From: Belliella aquatica
Lineage (GTDB): Bacteria; Bacteroidota; Bacteroidia; Cytophagales; Cyclobacteriaceae
Length of the DNA stretch: 64,000 nt
Assembly: GCF_014637795.1 (NCBI RefSeq)
Contig: NZ_BMFD01000006.1
Span: forward strand, 124,001-188,000
Direction of reading: 5' to 3'
Positions 25,152-34,441 of the stretch are shown piece by piece. Numbering within the stretch: the stretch's first letter is position 1; each line of letters begins with the position of its first letter. Both the position numbers and the translations under genes were made by a program. The notes beneath the pieces were generated by a model. The model had not been told where the DNA came from. It worked only from the letters and a program-made list of their open reading frames with translations, and made no database searches.

Positions 25152-27203
25152 TTATTGATAAAATAAAAATGAAAAATTTGTTCCTTTCCCTTTTTCAGAA
25201 TCGACTTTCATTATCCCTCCTAATGTTGCTGTTCTTTCTTTGAGTGTTTTCAACCCTAAGCTTTGGAAGTCCTGATATTTTTCTGAAAAATTAAAACCAA
25301 CGCCATTATCTTCAATAGATAGGTGGACCATCTTTTTGTCTCGAATGATCGTCACCCTGACGGCGGTAGCGTTAGCATGTTTTAATATATTATTGAATGT
25401 TTCTTGAACGAGTCTATAAATGTGAAGCTGTTGATCAATGCTGAAAAGATCATCGACGGGGTCCAGTTCAGAAGAAATAAAGATATCAGTCTCTTCATCT
25501 ATCTGATCCAATACATTTTTAATAGCATTAGTAAGACCTAGTTCTTCCAACTGAAACGGATGGAGTGATCTTGATATCCCTCGAAGTTCTTCTATAGCCA
25601 AATTGAGTAAGTTGGCCGCAGCGGTGTCTTTATCCATTGCCACTTTATTTTTAATGAGTAGGAGACTTTGTCCTAATCCATCATGGAGGTCTTTGGATAT
25701 CCTTTTACGTTCATTTTCTTGACTAAGCAAAAGATCCCTTGAGAATTTTTCCTGTAGGGATTTTGCTTTTTTAGCTGCTTTTAGATTCTTAAGTAAAAAC
25801 CATAAGACAAGTCCAGCGATAATTAAAAAACTAATGATTACGAGGATTATAATTTTCGTCCGTGTAGAAGCTGTAATCTGTTCTATTTCTCTCGACTTAT
25901 TCAGTATTTCCCGCTCTTTTTTCTCCGTTTCGTAGAGTGTTTGGTAGTAAACAAAGCTATTTGCCTGATTGGCTTGAAAGAGGGAATCATTGAATGATTT
26001 GTATTTTTCTAATGATTCATAAGCTGTCTTATAATCTCCTGTTTTCCTCAAAATTCTAGATTCCATCAAATGTGCATCCATTATTTGGTCCATGTTAGCA
26101 GTCTCAATAGCATCTAATCTGTATTCTCGTATTAAGCTTTTTGCTTGCATTAGATTACCCCTGCTTTCTTCCATCAGTATTCGAGATTTAAGAAAGGGAA
26201 GCTTGATAAAAGTATTTCCTTTCAGCTCTTTTTCAATAATGTTTACTGCTTCATCGAATAATTTTTGTTGATTTTTAAAATCTTCGATTTCTGAATAATG
26301 ATTAGAAAGTGAAAGATTGACAATTGCTCGTATTTCGGGATCAGAGGTCGAATCATTTCCAATTTTTTGGTATACTCGATTCAAAATCTCAAAGCTTTTT
26401 TCATTTTGCTTTTGCTTTGCATAATCTCTTGATTGATTATATAGCGTTATACTCCAATCATAGATGTTTTTCTCAGAAAGATAATTTTCACTAATCTTCA
26501 ACCTGATTTTTTCGGCTTCTTCATAGATCCCATACTTGCTAAAAAGTACAGCCATGCCGTTATTGACGTAGTTGACATAATCTTGATCTTTCAAATTTTC
26601 ATAGTAAGTTCTAGCCAATTGGTAATCATTCATAGAGCCAAGCAATTCACCCTTATAATCCTTGGCTTGAGCTCGGAAAAACAAGGCATCAGCGACAAAA
26701 ATTGAATCCTTATCAGAGAATTCCTCCGTTGCTTGCGAGTAAGCTTTGATTGCTTCTGAAAAGTTTGTTTGACTGTAGTATGCCGCTGCAAGCTTCAAAT
26801 AAATATTTCCTCTAATTCGACTTTCCTCAATTTTTGAGACAAATTTTGAAGCATAAAGCATCAAATCTAAAGCTGCCTGCTCTTTGTTGGACTCTCCTCT
26901 GTAGATTTCATAAAGCAGCACTGACCAGTCTCCTAAATCAGCATAATTTTCTGTTTCTTCAGCAAGTTTGATTCCTTCTTGGTAATAAAATATCACCTCT
27001 TTTAGGGGATCATTTTTCGTTAGACCAGATAGGATTGTCTTTAACTTTTCAAATTTGTCTTTCGATGAAGCTTTTGAAGATAAAAAAGTGGTTAGAGAGT
27101 CTTTATTTATTTTTTGATATCCGGCTAACTCAAGACTATATATGGAAAAAATACAGAATAATAATGGGAAAAATATATACTGATTTTTTTTTGATGCAAA
27201 CAT
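25152..27203 (-). CDS. TPR-containing sensor histidine kinase (HisKA_3/NarX type)
   Basis: A 683-residue kinase. Residues 1-30 form a signal or first membrane segment; residues 35-430 are helical repeats of TPR type, probably periplasmic. A membrane segment lies near 447-470 ('IIILVIISFLIIAGLVLWFLL'), then a coiled coil. The phospho-acceptor His is in 'SKDLHDGLGQSLL' (about 505), the HisKA_3 pattern that pairs with NarL regulators, and the ATPase has 'QETFNNILKHA' (N box) and 'GVGF' plus 'GKGTNFSF' (G boxes). TPR sensors of this build are frequent in Bacteroidota; signals are largely unknown. It is divergent from a TonB-type receptor gene. Confidence 0.88.
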   Translation of the reverse strand: MFASKKNQYIFFPLLFCIFSIYSLELAGYQKINKDSLTTFLSSKASSKDKFEKLKTILSGLTKNDPLKEVIFYYQEGIKLAEETENYADLGDWSVLLYEIYRGESNKEQAALDLMLYASKFVSKIEESRIRGNIYLKLAAAYYSQTNFSEAIKAYSQATEEFSDKDSIFVADALFFRAQAKDYKGELLGSMNDYQLARTYYENLKDQDYVNYVNNGMAVLFSKYGIYEEAEKIRLKISENYLSEKNIYDWSITLYNQSRDYAKQKQNEKSFEILNRVYQKIGNDSTSDPEIRAIVNLSLSNHYSEIEDFKNQQKLFDEAVNIIEKELKGNTFIKLPFLKSRILMEESRGNLMQAKSLIREYRLDAIETANMDQIMDAHLMESRILRKTGDYKTAYESLEKYKSFNDSLFQANQANSFVYYQTLYETEKKEREILNKSREIEQITASTRTKIIILVIISFLIIAGLVLWFLLKNLKAAKKAKSLQEKFSRDLLLSQENERKRISKDLHDGLGQSLLLIKNKVAMDKDTAAANLLNLAIEELRGISRSLHPFQLEELGLTNAIKNVLDQIDEETDIFISSELDPVDDLFSIDQQLHIYRLVQETFNNILKHANATAVRVTIIRDKKMVHLSIEDNGVGFNFSEKYQDFQSLGLKTLKERTATLGGIMKVDSEKGKGTNFSFLFYQ

Positions 27204-27563
27204 GAAAACTAAAACTCTTAAAATATTAAATGTCTAGAATATCAAAAATAACTGATTATTAACTCTTAACAACCCCCTTTACATAAAAATATTTCAGTAC
27301 AACAACCTATTTGACCATATATGTATATACATGGATTTCGGAAACAAAGGAGACTCACAGCCGTTTATTTAATTGTGTAGTTTAAGTTCAATACTTATTT
27401 TATGCTGCACTTTATCATAGGGAAATTTACTAAATATTGCTTAACTCAAATCCTTCGAGGTTTTGCTTATTCAATTTCCTTTTTTCTTGTCTTCGAAATA
27501 TTCAATCAATTTCATTTAAGCAGATCTAAAATCTTGTCTTAAGTAAACTATCAATACAATATC
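27204..27563. other. Divergent intergenic region between the kinase and TonB receptor genes
   Basis: 360 bp that must hold both promoters. A perfect 12-bp palindrome ATGTATATACAT lies at 27321-27332. I see no clear TTTG-N19/20-TAnnTTTG pair in either direction, and no ORF or RNA gene. Confidence 0.55.
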
Positions 27564-30002
27564 ATGAAACCTATTTTACCACATTTATTGCGATCACTTT
27601 TATTGCTATCAGCTATTCCTTTGACGGTAACGGCACAAGAGATATCTATCCGAGGCAAAGTAATAGAGGCCGAGACATCATACCCTCTTGAATTTGCAAA
27701 TATAGCTTTGCTTTCTGTTAATGACTCTTCGTTAGTCACAGGTGCCATGAGTGAATTGGATGGGACATTTTCATTTACCACCACTGCTGGCGATTATATT
27801 CTGAGGGTTGGTTTTATTGGTTTTGAAAGCAGATTTAAGAATATTTCTCTTGGCGATAAAAAAGAAGAAAATGTTGGAAATGTGAGGTTAAGGAAAGATG
27901 CTCAAAATCTTCAAGAGGTAGTAGTAGAAGGAGTGACCTCAATGTTCGAAAGTGATATTGATAAGCGCCGTTATAATGTGGAGAATAGTATTGTTGCTGA
28001 AGGAGCCACTGCTTCGGAGTTACTAAGTACCTTACCTTCTATTCAGATGGATGATGAAGGAAGAATTTCGATGCGAGGAAGTGGTAATATTCTGATTTAC
28101 ATCAATGGCCGTCCATCCAACCTATCGGGAGATGATGCAGAAAGTGTTTTAGCACAATTTCCTGCTAACAGTATCAAAACCGTTGAATTAATCACAAATC
28201 CATCATCAAGATATGACGCTGCTGGAGTAGGTGGAATCATTAATATTATTCTGAAAAAGAATGAAAAGACAGGACTTAACGGTCAAGTAAACGCATCAAT
28301 AGGTACTCGTGATAAATATAATGCTGGTCTCAATATGAACTATGGTACCGAAAAAGCAAATTATTACATGTCTTATAATTTCCAAGACCGTAGAAGATTT
28401 AGAGAAAGTGAATCTTTCAGGCAATCGAATTTGACTGGCGTCTCTCCAATTTTAGATCAAGATGCTTTTCAACTCAATAGAGATATAAATCACCTAATCA
28501 GAGGAGGGATCGATTGGAGTTTGTCAGAAAATCAAACTTTAGGAGTGTATGCTCAGGGGAACTTCAGAGATAGGAGTGGTTCGGAATTATTGAATCAAAG
28601 GAATATCAATTCAATCCAAGCGCTAGATAGTTTGTTTATTAGAGATATTAATGAAACACGCGTTTCTTCAAATTTCGAATCGGGGATCAATTATTCTATA
28701 GAGCTAGATACATTAGGACAGAGACTATTTACATCAGCATCATTTTCTAGAGATGAGCGAACACAAGAAGAAATTTATAATCAAACATTCTTTAATCAAA
28801 ATAACCAAGAGGTTCCATCCAATAGAATTTTACAAATAAATGACCGCCCACAGACAAGCAATCTTTATGTTTTTCAGTTGGATTATGAAAAGCCTTTCTT
28901 GAGTGGAGGGAGTATGGAGGCAGGCTTGAAAGGTACTTTTGGGGAATGGAATAGGTCTCAGAATTTCTCAGAAGGAAATGAAGAAAATAATTTCAACCCA
29001 GTTTTGAATAATTTCTTTAGTGATGGATTTAATTTCAAAGAAGATGTATATGCATCATATTTGAGTTTTAGAAATAAGATAGGTAAAGTCGGTTATCAAG
29101 GTGGATTGAGAGCAGAATACACAGAGACAATTTCGAGATTGGAGAGTTCTCAAGAACCATTCGTTAATAATTACTTTAATCTTTTTCCAAGTGCGTATTT
29201 AAGTTATGAAATCAGACAGGAAGAAGAATTCACAGCGAACTTCAGTAGAAGGATTTCAAGACCCAATATCTGGGCATTAGCACCGATTTACAGGGTTGGA
29301 GATTTGTATAACTTGAGTATTGGTAATCAGCAGCTTCAGCCAGAATTCACCAATAGCTATGAAGTAGGATATATGAAAGGTTGGGAGAAATACCTCTTAA
29401 ACGCGACTGTTTATCATAGATATTCTACAGATGTTGAAACAAGAGTCATCAGGCTGAATGAAGATAATGTAGCCATACAAACCAGAGAAAATGCAAATAG
29501 CAGAGCCAGTACGGGACTAGAATTGATTAATCAAATTCAAATAACACAATGGTTTGATGCAACACTGTCCGGAAACTTTTTCTACTCAGAAATCCAAGGC
29601 GATAATATAGAAGCGGGTTTTAACAACTCTAATTTCTCTTGGACATTGAATATGCTGGCTAATATGGCTATTCCAAAGTTTGCTACCGTACAAATCCAAG
29701 GTGATTATAGAGGCCCTATTGTTTTGCCTCAAGGTGAAATTGAGCCTTTGTGGGGAATTAACGTTGGTTTGAGAAAAGATATCTTGGATAAAAAAGCTAC
29801 TATCAGTCTCAATGTAAGTGATATTTTTAATACAAGAATATTCAAGATCAGAACAGAAGATCAGCGTTTTACTCAAGACAGAATGTTTAATAGAGAAACA
29901 AGAATTGGAACATTGTCATTTACCTACCGATTTGGAGGATTTAAAGATAAGCTAGGGGGTGATGAAAGGGAAAGAGATAGTTTTGATGACGATGATTTTT
30001 AA
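27564..30002 (+). CDS. TonB-dependent-receptor-like outer-membrane protein with carboxypeptidase-regulatory domain
   Basis: An 812-residue outer-membrane protein. Residues 1-24 are a signal peptide; 27-110 a carboxypeptidase-D regulatory-like domain ('ISIRGKVIEAETSYPLEFAN'); about 115-230 a plug with 'MRGSGNILIYINGRPSNLSG' and 'VELITNPSSRYDAAGVGGII'; the rest is barrel of the Bacteroidota OMP_b-brl_3 type. The C-terminus 'TLSFTYRFGGFKDKLGG' is followed by an acidic tail. No SusD gene follows, so this is not a classic polysaccharide utilisation pair. It imports or senses an unknown ligand. The divergent TPR kinase/regulator operon may control it. Confidence 0.88.
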   Translation: MKPILPHLLRSLLLLSAIPLTVTAQEISIRGKVIEAETSYPLEFANIALLSVNDSSLVTGAMSELDGTFSFTTTAGDYILRVGFIGFESRFKNISLGDKKEENVGNVRLRKDAQNLQEVVVEGVTSMFESDIDKRRYNVENSIVAEGATASELLSTLPSIQMDDEGRISMRGSGNILIYINGRPSNLSGDDAESVLAQFPANSIKTVELITNPSSRYDAAGVGGIINIILKKNEKTGLNGQVNASIGTRDKYNAGLNMNYGTEKANYYMSYNFQDRRRFRESESFRQSNLTGVSPILDQDAFQLNRDINHLIRGGIDWSLSENQTLGVYAQGNFRDRSGSELLNQRNINSIQALDSLFIRDINETRVSSNFESGINYSIELDTLGQRLFTSASFSRDERTQEEIYNQTFFNQNNQEVPSNRILQINDRPQTSNLYVFQLDYEKPFLSGGSMEAGLKGTFGEWNRSQNFSEGNEENNFNPVLNNFFSDGFNFKEDVYASYLSFRNKIGKVGYQGGLRAEYTETISRLESSQEPFVNNYFNLFPSAYLSYEIRQEEEFTANFSRRISRPNIWALAPIYRVGDLYNLSIGNQQLQPEFTNSYEVGYMKGWEKYLLNATVYHRYSTDVETRVIRLNEDNVAIQTRENANSRASTGLELINQIQITQWFDATLSGNFFYSEIQGDNIEAGFNNSNFSWTLNMLANMAIPKFATVQIQGDYRGPIVLPQGEIEPLWGINVGLRKDILDKKATISLNVSDIFNTRIFKIRTEDQRFTQDRMFNRETRIGTLSFTYRFGGFKDKLGGDERERDSFDDDDF

Positions 30003-30009
30003 TAAGATT

Positions 30010-30046
30010 CAAAAAATCCAAATGGCACAGCTTTTTGGATTTTTTG
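30010..30046 (+). terminator. Intrinsic terminator of the TonB receptor gene
   Basis: A perfect 13-bp stem CAAAAAATCCAAA (30010-30022) pairs with 30034-30046 around an 11-nt loop. The descending arm contains a six-T run. It lies 8 bp after the stop codon. Confidence 0.8.
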
Positions 30047-30089
30047 TTTCTAGAGAGGATAAGTCTTTAGAAGTCTCTTTCTTTGCAGG

Positions 30090-30563
30090 ATGATTACGAT
30101 TTATACAGATGGTGCAGCGAAGGGCAATCCAGGTCCTGGTGGGTTTGGTACAGTGTTGCTTTTCAATCAGCACAGAAAAGAGCTTTCTGAGGGCTTCAGA
30201 CTTACCACAAACAACAGAATGGAGCTCCTTGCAGTAATAAGGGGGCTTGAGGAGTTGAAAGTGCAAGGAATCCCTGTCACCATTTATTCTGATAGTAAAT
30301 ATGTTGTCGATTCTGTAGAGAAAGGATGGATATGGTCTTGGCAGAAAAAGAGCTTCAAGGACAAGAAGAATGTGGATTTGTGGAAAAAGTATATTCCTCT
30401 TCATATGAAATACAAACCTAAGTTTATTTGGGTAAAAGGTCACGCCGGAAATCCGCTAAACGAGCGCTGTGATCAACTGGCCGTAGCAGCAGCAGAAGGA
30501 AAAAATCTCAAGGCAGATGAAGCTTATGAATTAGAGAAAAATTCCTCTTCTGGATTATTTTAA
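30090..30563 (+). CDS. rnhA: Ribonuclease HI
   Basis: A 157-residue nuclease that cuts RNA in RNA/DNA hybrids. All four catalytic acids are visible: Asp in 'IYTDGAAKGNPGPGG', Glu in 'NNRMELLAVI', Asp in 'YSDSKYVVDSV' and Asp in 'NERCDQLAVAA'; the basic protrusion 'GWIWSWQKKSFKDKKN' matches the hybrid-binding handle. The length is that of bacterial RNase HI. It is followed at 18 bp by a tRNA methyltransferase gene on the same strand, probably one operon. Confidence 0.95.
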   Translation: MITIYTDGAAKGNPGPGGFGTVLLFNQHRKELSEGFRLTTNNRMELLAVIRGLEELKVQGIPVTIYSDSKYVVDSVEKGWIWSWQKKSFKDKKNVDLWKKYIPLHMKYKPKFIWVKGHAGNPLNERCDQLAVAAAEGKNLKADEAYELEKNSSSGLF

Positions 30564-30580
30564 CTTTTCAAGAATTCCCT

Positions 30581-31294
30581 ATGTCTAACACTTTTTTCAA
30601 GTTTAAGCAATTCAATATCAATCAAGATCGCTGTGGGATGAAAGTGAGTACTGATGCGGTGGTCCTCGGAGCTTTGGCTGGACGGAATGCGTATGAATCC
30701 ATTTTGGACATAGGTACGGGTACAGCGGTCATTGCTCTGATGCTTGCGCAGAGGTTTGAGACAGCAAAAGTACTGGGCGTTGAGATTGATACTGAGGCTT
30801 TTGGTCAAGCAGTAGAAAATATTAAAGAGTCAAAATTTGCGGAAAGAGTTATTGCGCTGAATCAGGATTTTCAAACCTATTCTGATAAGTCTGAGCAGGA
30901 ATTTGACATGATTATTAGCAATCCACCGTATTTCCCCGATCACATCAAGACCAAAGACGCTCAAAGAAATAAGGCACTTCACAATGACGCATTGAGCTTT
31001 GCTGAACTTGTGGCAGGAGTTAGTAAATGCTTAAAAAAATCAGGTGAGTTTTGGGTGATATTGCCACCTCGACAAATGCAGGATTTAGATAATATTTGCA
31101 AATCACATCAGCTTTTTCCTTTTCATAAAGTGAATTTGAAAGATAAACAAGAATCCAAAATCATCCGGGTGATTCAAGGTTTTTCATACTTGAATGAATC
31201 TACTTTAGAACATGAATTGTTTATCAAAAATCCTGATGGATCTTTTGCTGATGCGTACCAAAAGTTGCTAAAAGACTTCTTGTTGATTTTCTAG
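30581..31294 (+). CDS. tRNA1(Val) adenine-37 N6-methyltransferase (TrmN6/YfiC-like)
   Basis: A 237-residue SAM-dependent methyltransferase. The N-terminal 'FKFKQFNINQDRCGMKVSTDAVVLGAL' is the TrmN6/YfiC pattern, followed by motif I 'ILDIGTGTAVIALMLAQR' and the catalytic 'NPPY' at 'IISNPPYF'. It methylates N6 of A37 in tRNA-Val in E. coli. The C-terminal domain is of typical length. It probably shares a transcript with rnhA. Its stop overlaps the stop of the convergent saccharopine-dehydrogenase-like gene by 4 bp; no terminator separates them. Confidence 0.87.
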   Translation: MSNTFFKFKQFNINQDRCGMKVSTDAVVLGALAGRNAYESILDIGTGTAVIALMLAQRFETAKVLGVEIDTEAFGQAVENIKESKFAERVIALNQDFQTYSDKSEQEFDMIISNPPYFPDHIKTKDAQRNKALHNDALSFAELVAGVSKCLKKSGEFWVILPPRQMQDLDNICKSHQLFPFHKVNLKDKQESKIIRVIQGFSYLNESTLEHELFIKNPDGSFADAYQKLLKDFLLIF

Positions 31295-32622
31295 TCAAAG
31301 CTCACCTTTTCTTCAAACACAATATTTTCCATTTCTAGCAATCTGAGAATAGGATCATAAATTTCAGGAATGACAGGAGTATGAAGTCCTCTAACTTTTA
31401 TTTCTCCATCGAGAAAAAGGTCGACAGCCATCGCAAGGGGCAAACCAACGGTCTTGGCCATAGCAGTGTAAGTCTGATTTTCGCCTTTGCAAACGAGACT
31501 TGAAGTAAGTTTTTTTGTTCCGTGGGGAGTTTCTATCTCAAATAAATGCTGCATCACGATCATGTCTTTGTCACCTGACTCTAAACTCCATTTGTCTTCC
31601 AAAATCACTTGAAATATAGCAGCCGGACTACCTTTTAGAAGAGGTAATTCTTTGTCTTCAAATAACCCAAGCCAAGCTATTTTTTCTAAAATCTCATCTG
31701 TCACCCAGGGGAGAAGGTCTTTTATTTTTGTTTCTACAGGACGCACTTCATCATAGGGCAAAAATGAATTGACAAACATCCGGGTAGTGAATCCTTCAGG
31801 AAGATCCATCACGAAGCTGTCATCAGTCATTCCAAGCTGAACAAACACATCCCAACTTTGGCAAAAACCTGCTCTGCGTAGTGTTCCTCTAAGTAAGGTT
31901 GGGATATCTTCCAACCCGTAAATTTGTCTGTAACTCAAAGAATCTCTATTTGGATATCCATCGAAATCACCCACTTCGTCAAAAGTGATCGTCTCCAACC
32001 TCCTAAAAAGCATGTGATAAGGAATGTATTTGTACTTTCCATTTCTTATAAATCTAGAAACCCCTTGACCTGCTAAGACCACATTCCTCGGATTCCATGT
32101 AAATTTATATTTCCAAGGATTGTTCTCACTTTCTGGAGTTAAAACACCGCCTGTATAGGACTTGAAACTTTTAATTTTATTCCCAGCAACTTTTTCTTCG
32201 TGGATGATTTTCATAGCGGACATATGGTCAATGCCAGGGTCTAGTCCACATTCGTTTAGAAAAAAGAGACCCTTTTCTTCGATTTCATCTTTCATTCCCT
32301 TCAATTCCTCAGATTCGTAGGAGGCTGTAAAAAGGTGTTTTTTCAGTTCAAGGCAATCTTTGGCTATCACAGGATGTAAAAATGCTGGCAGCATAGAAAT
32401 CACCACATCTGCTAATTGAATTATAGCCTGACGATTTTCTTTTTCTTTCAAATTAATAGCTCTAGCGATTACAAATGGGCTATTACCACTTTTTTGGGCA
32501 GCGACTTCTGTACTTATATCTGCTAAAATTATCTGTCTGTTTTTTGCTTCTGCTGTTCCAATCAAGTATTCGATTAAATATGTGGAGGATTTTCCAGTTC
32601 CTAAAATCAAAATGGTCTGCAT
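31291..32622 (-). CDS. Saccharopine dehydrogenase-family oxidoreductase
   Basis: A 443-residue NAD(P)-dependent enzyme. The N-terminal Rossmann motif is 'ILILGTGKSSTYLIEYL', and the substrate domain includes 'CGLDPGIDHMSAM' and 'SYTGGV', as in saccharopine dehydrogenases and related carboxynorspermidine synthases. The reaction may be lysine catabolism or a related amine/2-oxoacid condensation; sequence alone does not decide. No lysine-pathway genes are next to it. It stands alone on the minus strand, convergent with the tRNA methyltransferase and divergent from cytidine deaminase. Confidence 0.8.
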   Translation of the reverse strand: MQTILILGTGKSSTYLIEYLIGTAEAKNRQIILADISTEVAAQKSGNSPFVIARAINLKEKENRQAIIQLADVVISMLPAFLHPVIAKDCLELKKHLFTASYESEELKGMKDEIEEKGLFFLNECGLDPGIDHMSAMKIIHEEKVAGNKIKSFKSYTGGVLTPESENNPWKYKFTWNPRNVVLAGQGVSRFIRNGKYKYIPYHMLFRRLETITFDEVGDFDGYPNRDSLSYRQIYGLEDIPTLLRGTLRRAGFCQSWDVFVQLGMTDDSFVMDLPEGFTTRMFVNSFLPYDEVRPVETKIKDLLPWVTDEILEKIAWLGLFEDKELPLLKGSPAAIFQVILEDKWSLESGDKDMIVMQHLFEIETPHGTKKLTSSLVCKGENQTYTAMAKTVGLPLAMAVDLFLDGEIKVRGLHTPVIPEIYDPILRLLEMENIVFEEKVSFD

Positions 32623-32757
32623 GATAAAAGATATTTGGGTTTGATATTCGAAGATGTGAAAAATGGATGATTGTAAAAAATCACGGCCGATAAATTCACT
32701 AAGAATAACAAAAACCGATTTTTTTTTGTTAATTCAATCCCTTTTTTAAATTAAATC

Positions 32758-33240
32758 ATGGTGAAAAAAATAGAAATAAATGTGTCTTTGCAAGTTTTCT
32801 CAAAAGAGGAATGGCTTCAAGAAGATGCGAAATTGATAGAAAAAGCAAAGTCAATTCTGGAGCATGCGCATGCGCCTTATTCCAACTTTTTGGTTGGAGC
32901 CGCATTGCTTTTAGAAAATGGAGAAGTTTTCACGGCTAACAATCAGGAGAATGTGTCTTTCCCTGTTGGTGTTTGTGCAGAGCGAGCAGTTTTGAGCTAT
33001 GCAATGGCGAATTCTCCAGGAGTGAGACCCAAGAAAATTGCGATTGTAGCAAAAAGGAGAGTGGACGAGCAGTTTGCAACAGTCACACCTTGCGGTCTTT
33101 GCAGGCAGACGATCAATGAATATGAAGTGAAATTTCAAAGTCCAATTGAAATTTTGATGCTGAATCCCCAAGGAGAAATCCTCAAAGCCTCAGGTATTGA
33201 TCAATTGCTTCCTTTTAGATTTAATGATTTGAATAGCTGA
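32758..33240 (+). CDS. cdd: Cytidine deaminase
   Basis: A 160-residue enzyme that converts cytidine and deoxycytidine to uridine forms for salvage. The zinc-site motifs are 'CAERAVL' (Cys and catalytic Glu) and 'PCGLCRQ' (two Cys), as in tetrameric cytidine deaminases; 'APYSNFLVGAALL' is the usual substrate-loop start. The stop codon overlaps the start of the next gene in TGATG, implying coupling with the esterase, although the two functions are not obviously related. Confidence 0.93.
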   Translation: MVKKIEINVSLQVFSKEEWLQEDAKLIEKAKSILEHAHAPYSNFLVGAALLLENGEVFTANNQENVSFPVGVCAERAVLSYAMANSPGVRPKKIAIVAKRRVDEQFATVTPCGLCRQTINEYEVKFQSPIEILMLNPQGEILKASGIDQLLPFRFNDLNS

Positions 33241-33878
33241 TGAAATTTGAAATATCCTACGAGCATACAGCGCAATATCATCTTTCACATTCGCTGACAG
33301 GAAAAGAAAAAGAGATTTGGATTTTATTTCACGGTTATGGCCAGTTGGCAGAGTTTTTCTTGAGAAAGTTCAATAGTCTCTTTTCTGAAGAACGTCTTTT
33401 TGTGGTTCCAGAAGCTACAAATTATGGCTATCTCCAAGGGTTTAATGGGAGAGTTGGTGCCAATTGGATGACCAAACACGAGCGGGAGTTAGCGATTCAT
33501 AATAACCATCAATATTTGAATAGGCTTCTAGACTCTGTATTGGAAGAATATGAAGATTTACCAAAAATCAATGTACTAGGCTTTTCCCAAGGTGCAGCTA
33601 CGGCAAGTCGTTGGATTGGACAATTGAGCATACCCATTTCAAAGTTGGTCCTCTGGGGAGGTGGTTTTGCCGCTGACCTGCATATTGACAAGATGGGAGA
33701 TAAATTTAAAGAGACTTCTGTAGCCATTGTCTTGGGAGATCAAGATGAATTCATCACAAGTGAATCTATTCAAAAACAAGATGAGCTAATTTCAGTTTTA
33801 GATATTCAAGTAGAGAAATACGATTATCCTGGAGGTCATGACCTTCATCTTCCTACGTTAATGAAACTCATCGGATAA
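33240..33878 (+). CDS. Alpha/beta hydrolase, carboxylesterase/phospholipase type
   Basis: A 212-residue alpha/beta hydrolase. The oxyanion region 'ILFHGYGQLAEFF', the nucleophile elbow 'GFSQGAATASRW' (Ser) and acid/base in 'GDQDEFI' and 'GGHDLHLPTL' (Asp, His) form the expected triad. There is no signal peptide, so it is cytosolic. It resembles small carboxylesterases (phospholipase/carboxylesterase family); the substrate is unknown. Its ATG overlaps the cdd stop. Confidence 0.82.
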   Translation: MKFEISYEHTAQYHLSHSLTGKEKEIWILFHGYGQLAEFFLRKFNSLFSEERLFVVPEATNYGYLQGFNGRVGANWMTKHERELAIHNNHQYLNRLLDSVLEEYEDLPKINVLGFSQGAATASRWIGQLSIPISKLVLWGGGFAADLHIDKMGDKFKETSVAIVLGDQDEFITSESIQKQDELISVLDIQVEKYDYPGGHDLHLPTLMKLIG

Positions 33879-33960
33879 AATTAATGGTTTCATGATGTCA
33901 AAAAGTTTGATTTTAAATAACAGTTACTTAATTTTCTAAAAATTTTACATACCCTCTGTA

Positions 33961-34401
33961 ATGCTATCCCTGACAGAAAAAGAAATTGAGAAAATTGCCT
34001 CCTTGCTACAAAAAGGAATGATTTGTTTTTATCAATTAAACAGCAAGAAAATACATCATCTGCCCGATGATGAAGATTATTTCAACTATGATTTGACGCC
34101 TGAAGAGGAAGATGTTTTAGATGAAATAGACGAAAATCCTGACAACTATGCGGAGTTCACGAAAATGGACTCTAATCAAGAGCATCAAATGATGGAAAGT
34201 TTCGCGGACAGGGTTGTCAAGGAAAAAAACTTTCAAGACGATCTCTTCAATGCCTTGAGTAAGCCAAAAGCTGCTACAGGATTCAAATTCCTAATTGACA
34301 GCTCTGGAAAATATAATGAACGCTGGGTAGAGTATAAGCTTGATAAATATAAAGACTGGGTAATGGAGCAAGTCGATGCTTTTAATTATGCAGATGAATA
34401 G
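33961..34401 (+). CDS. UPF0158-family protein
   Basis: A 146-residue acidic cytosolic protein that fits the UPF0158 family: 'GMICFYQLNSKKIHHLPD' near the N-terminus, then 'MESFADRVV' and the C-terminal 'WVEYKLDKYKDWVMEQV'. Function is unknown in all members known to me. It stands alone after the esterase, and a strong bidirectional terminator lies 3' between it and convergent lipA. Confidence 0.78.
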   Translation: MLSLTEKEIEKIASLLQKGMICFYQLNSKKIHHLPDDEDYFNYDLTPEEEDVLDEIDENPDNYAEFTKMDSNQEHQMMESFADRVVKEKNFQDDLFNALSKPKAATGFKFLIDSSGKYNERWVEYKLDKYKDWVMEQVDAFNYADE

Positions 34402-34404
34402 ATA

Positions 34405-34441
34405 AATAAAAGAGGCTGTGAATTTCACAGCCTCTTTTATT
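34405..34441. terminator. Bidirectional terminator between UPF0158 and lipA
   Basis: A perfect 16-bp stem AATAAAAGAGGCTGTG (34405-34420) pairs with 34426-34441 around a 5-nt loop. A/T-rich outer arms supply the T run on each strand. The lipA stop codon lies at its right end. Confidence 0.88.

Noticed and set aside
27321-27332. Palindrome ATGTATATACAT as an operator
   Set aside because: A 12-bp AT-rich palindrome in AT-rich DNA is weak evidence; it is mentioned only in the intergenic entry.
30009-30443. Long open frame opposite rnhA
   Set aside because: It is a shadow of the clearly coding rnhA frame with all catalytic motifs on the plus strand.
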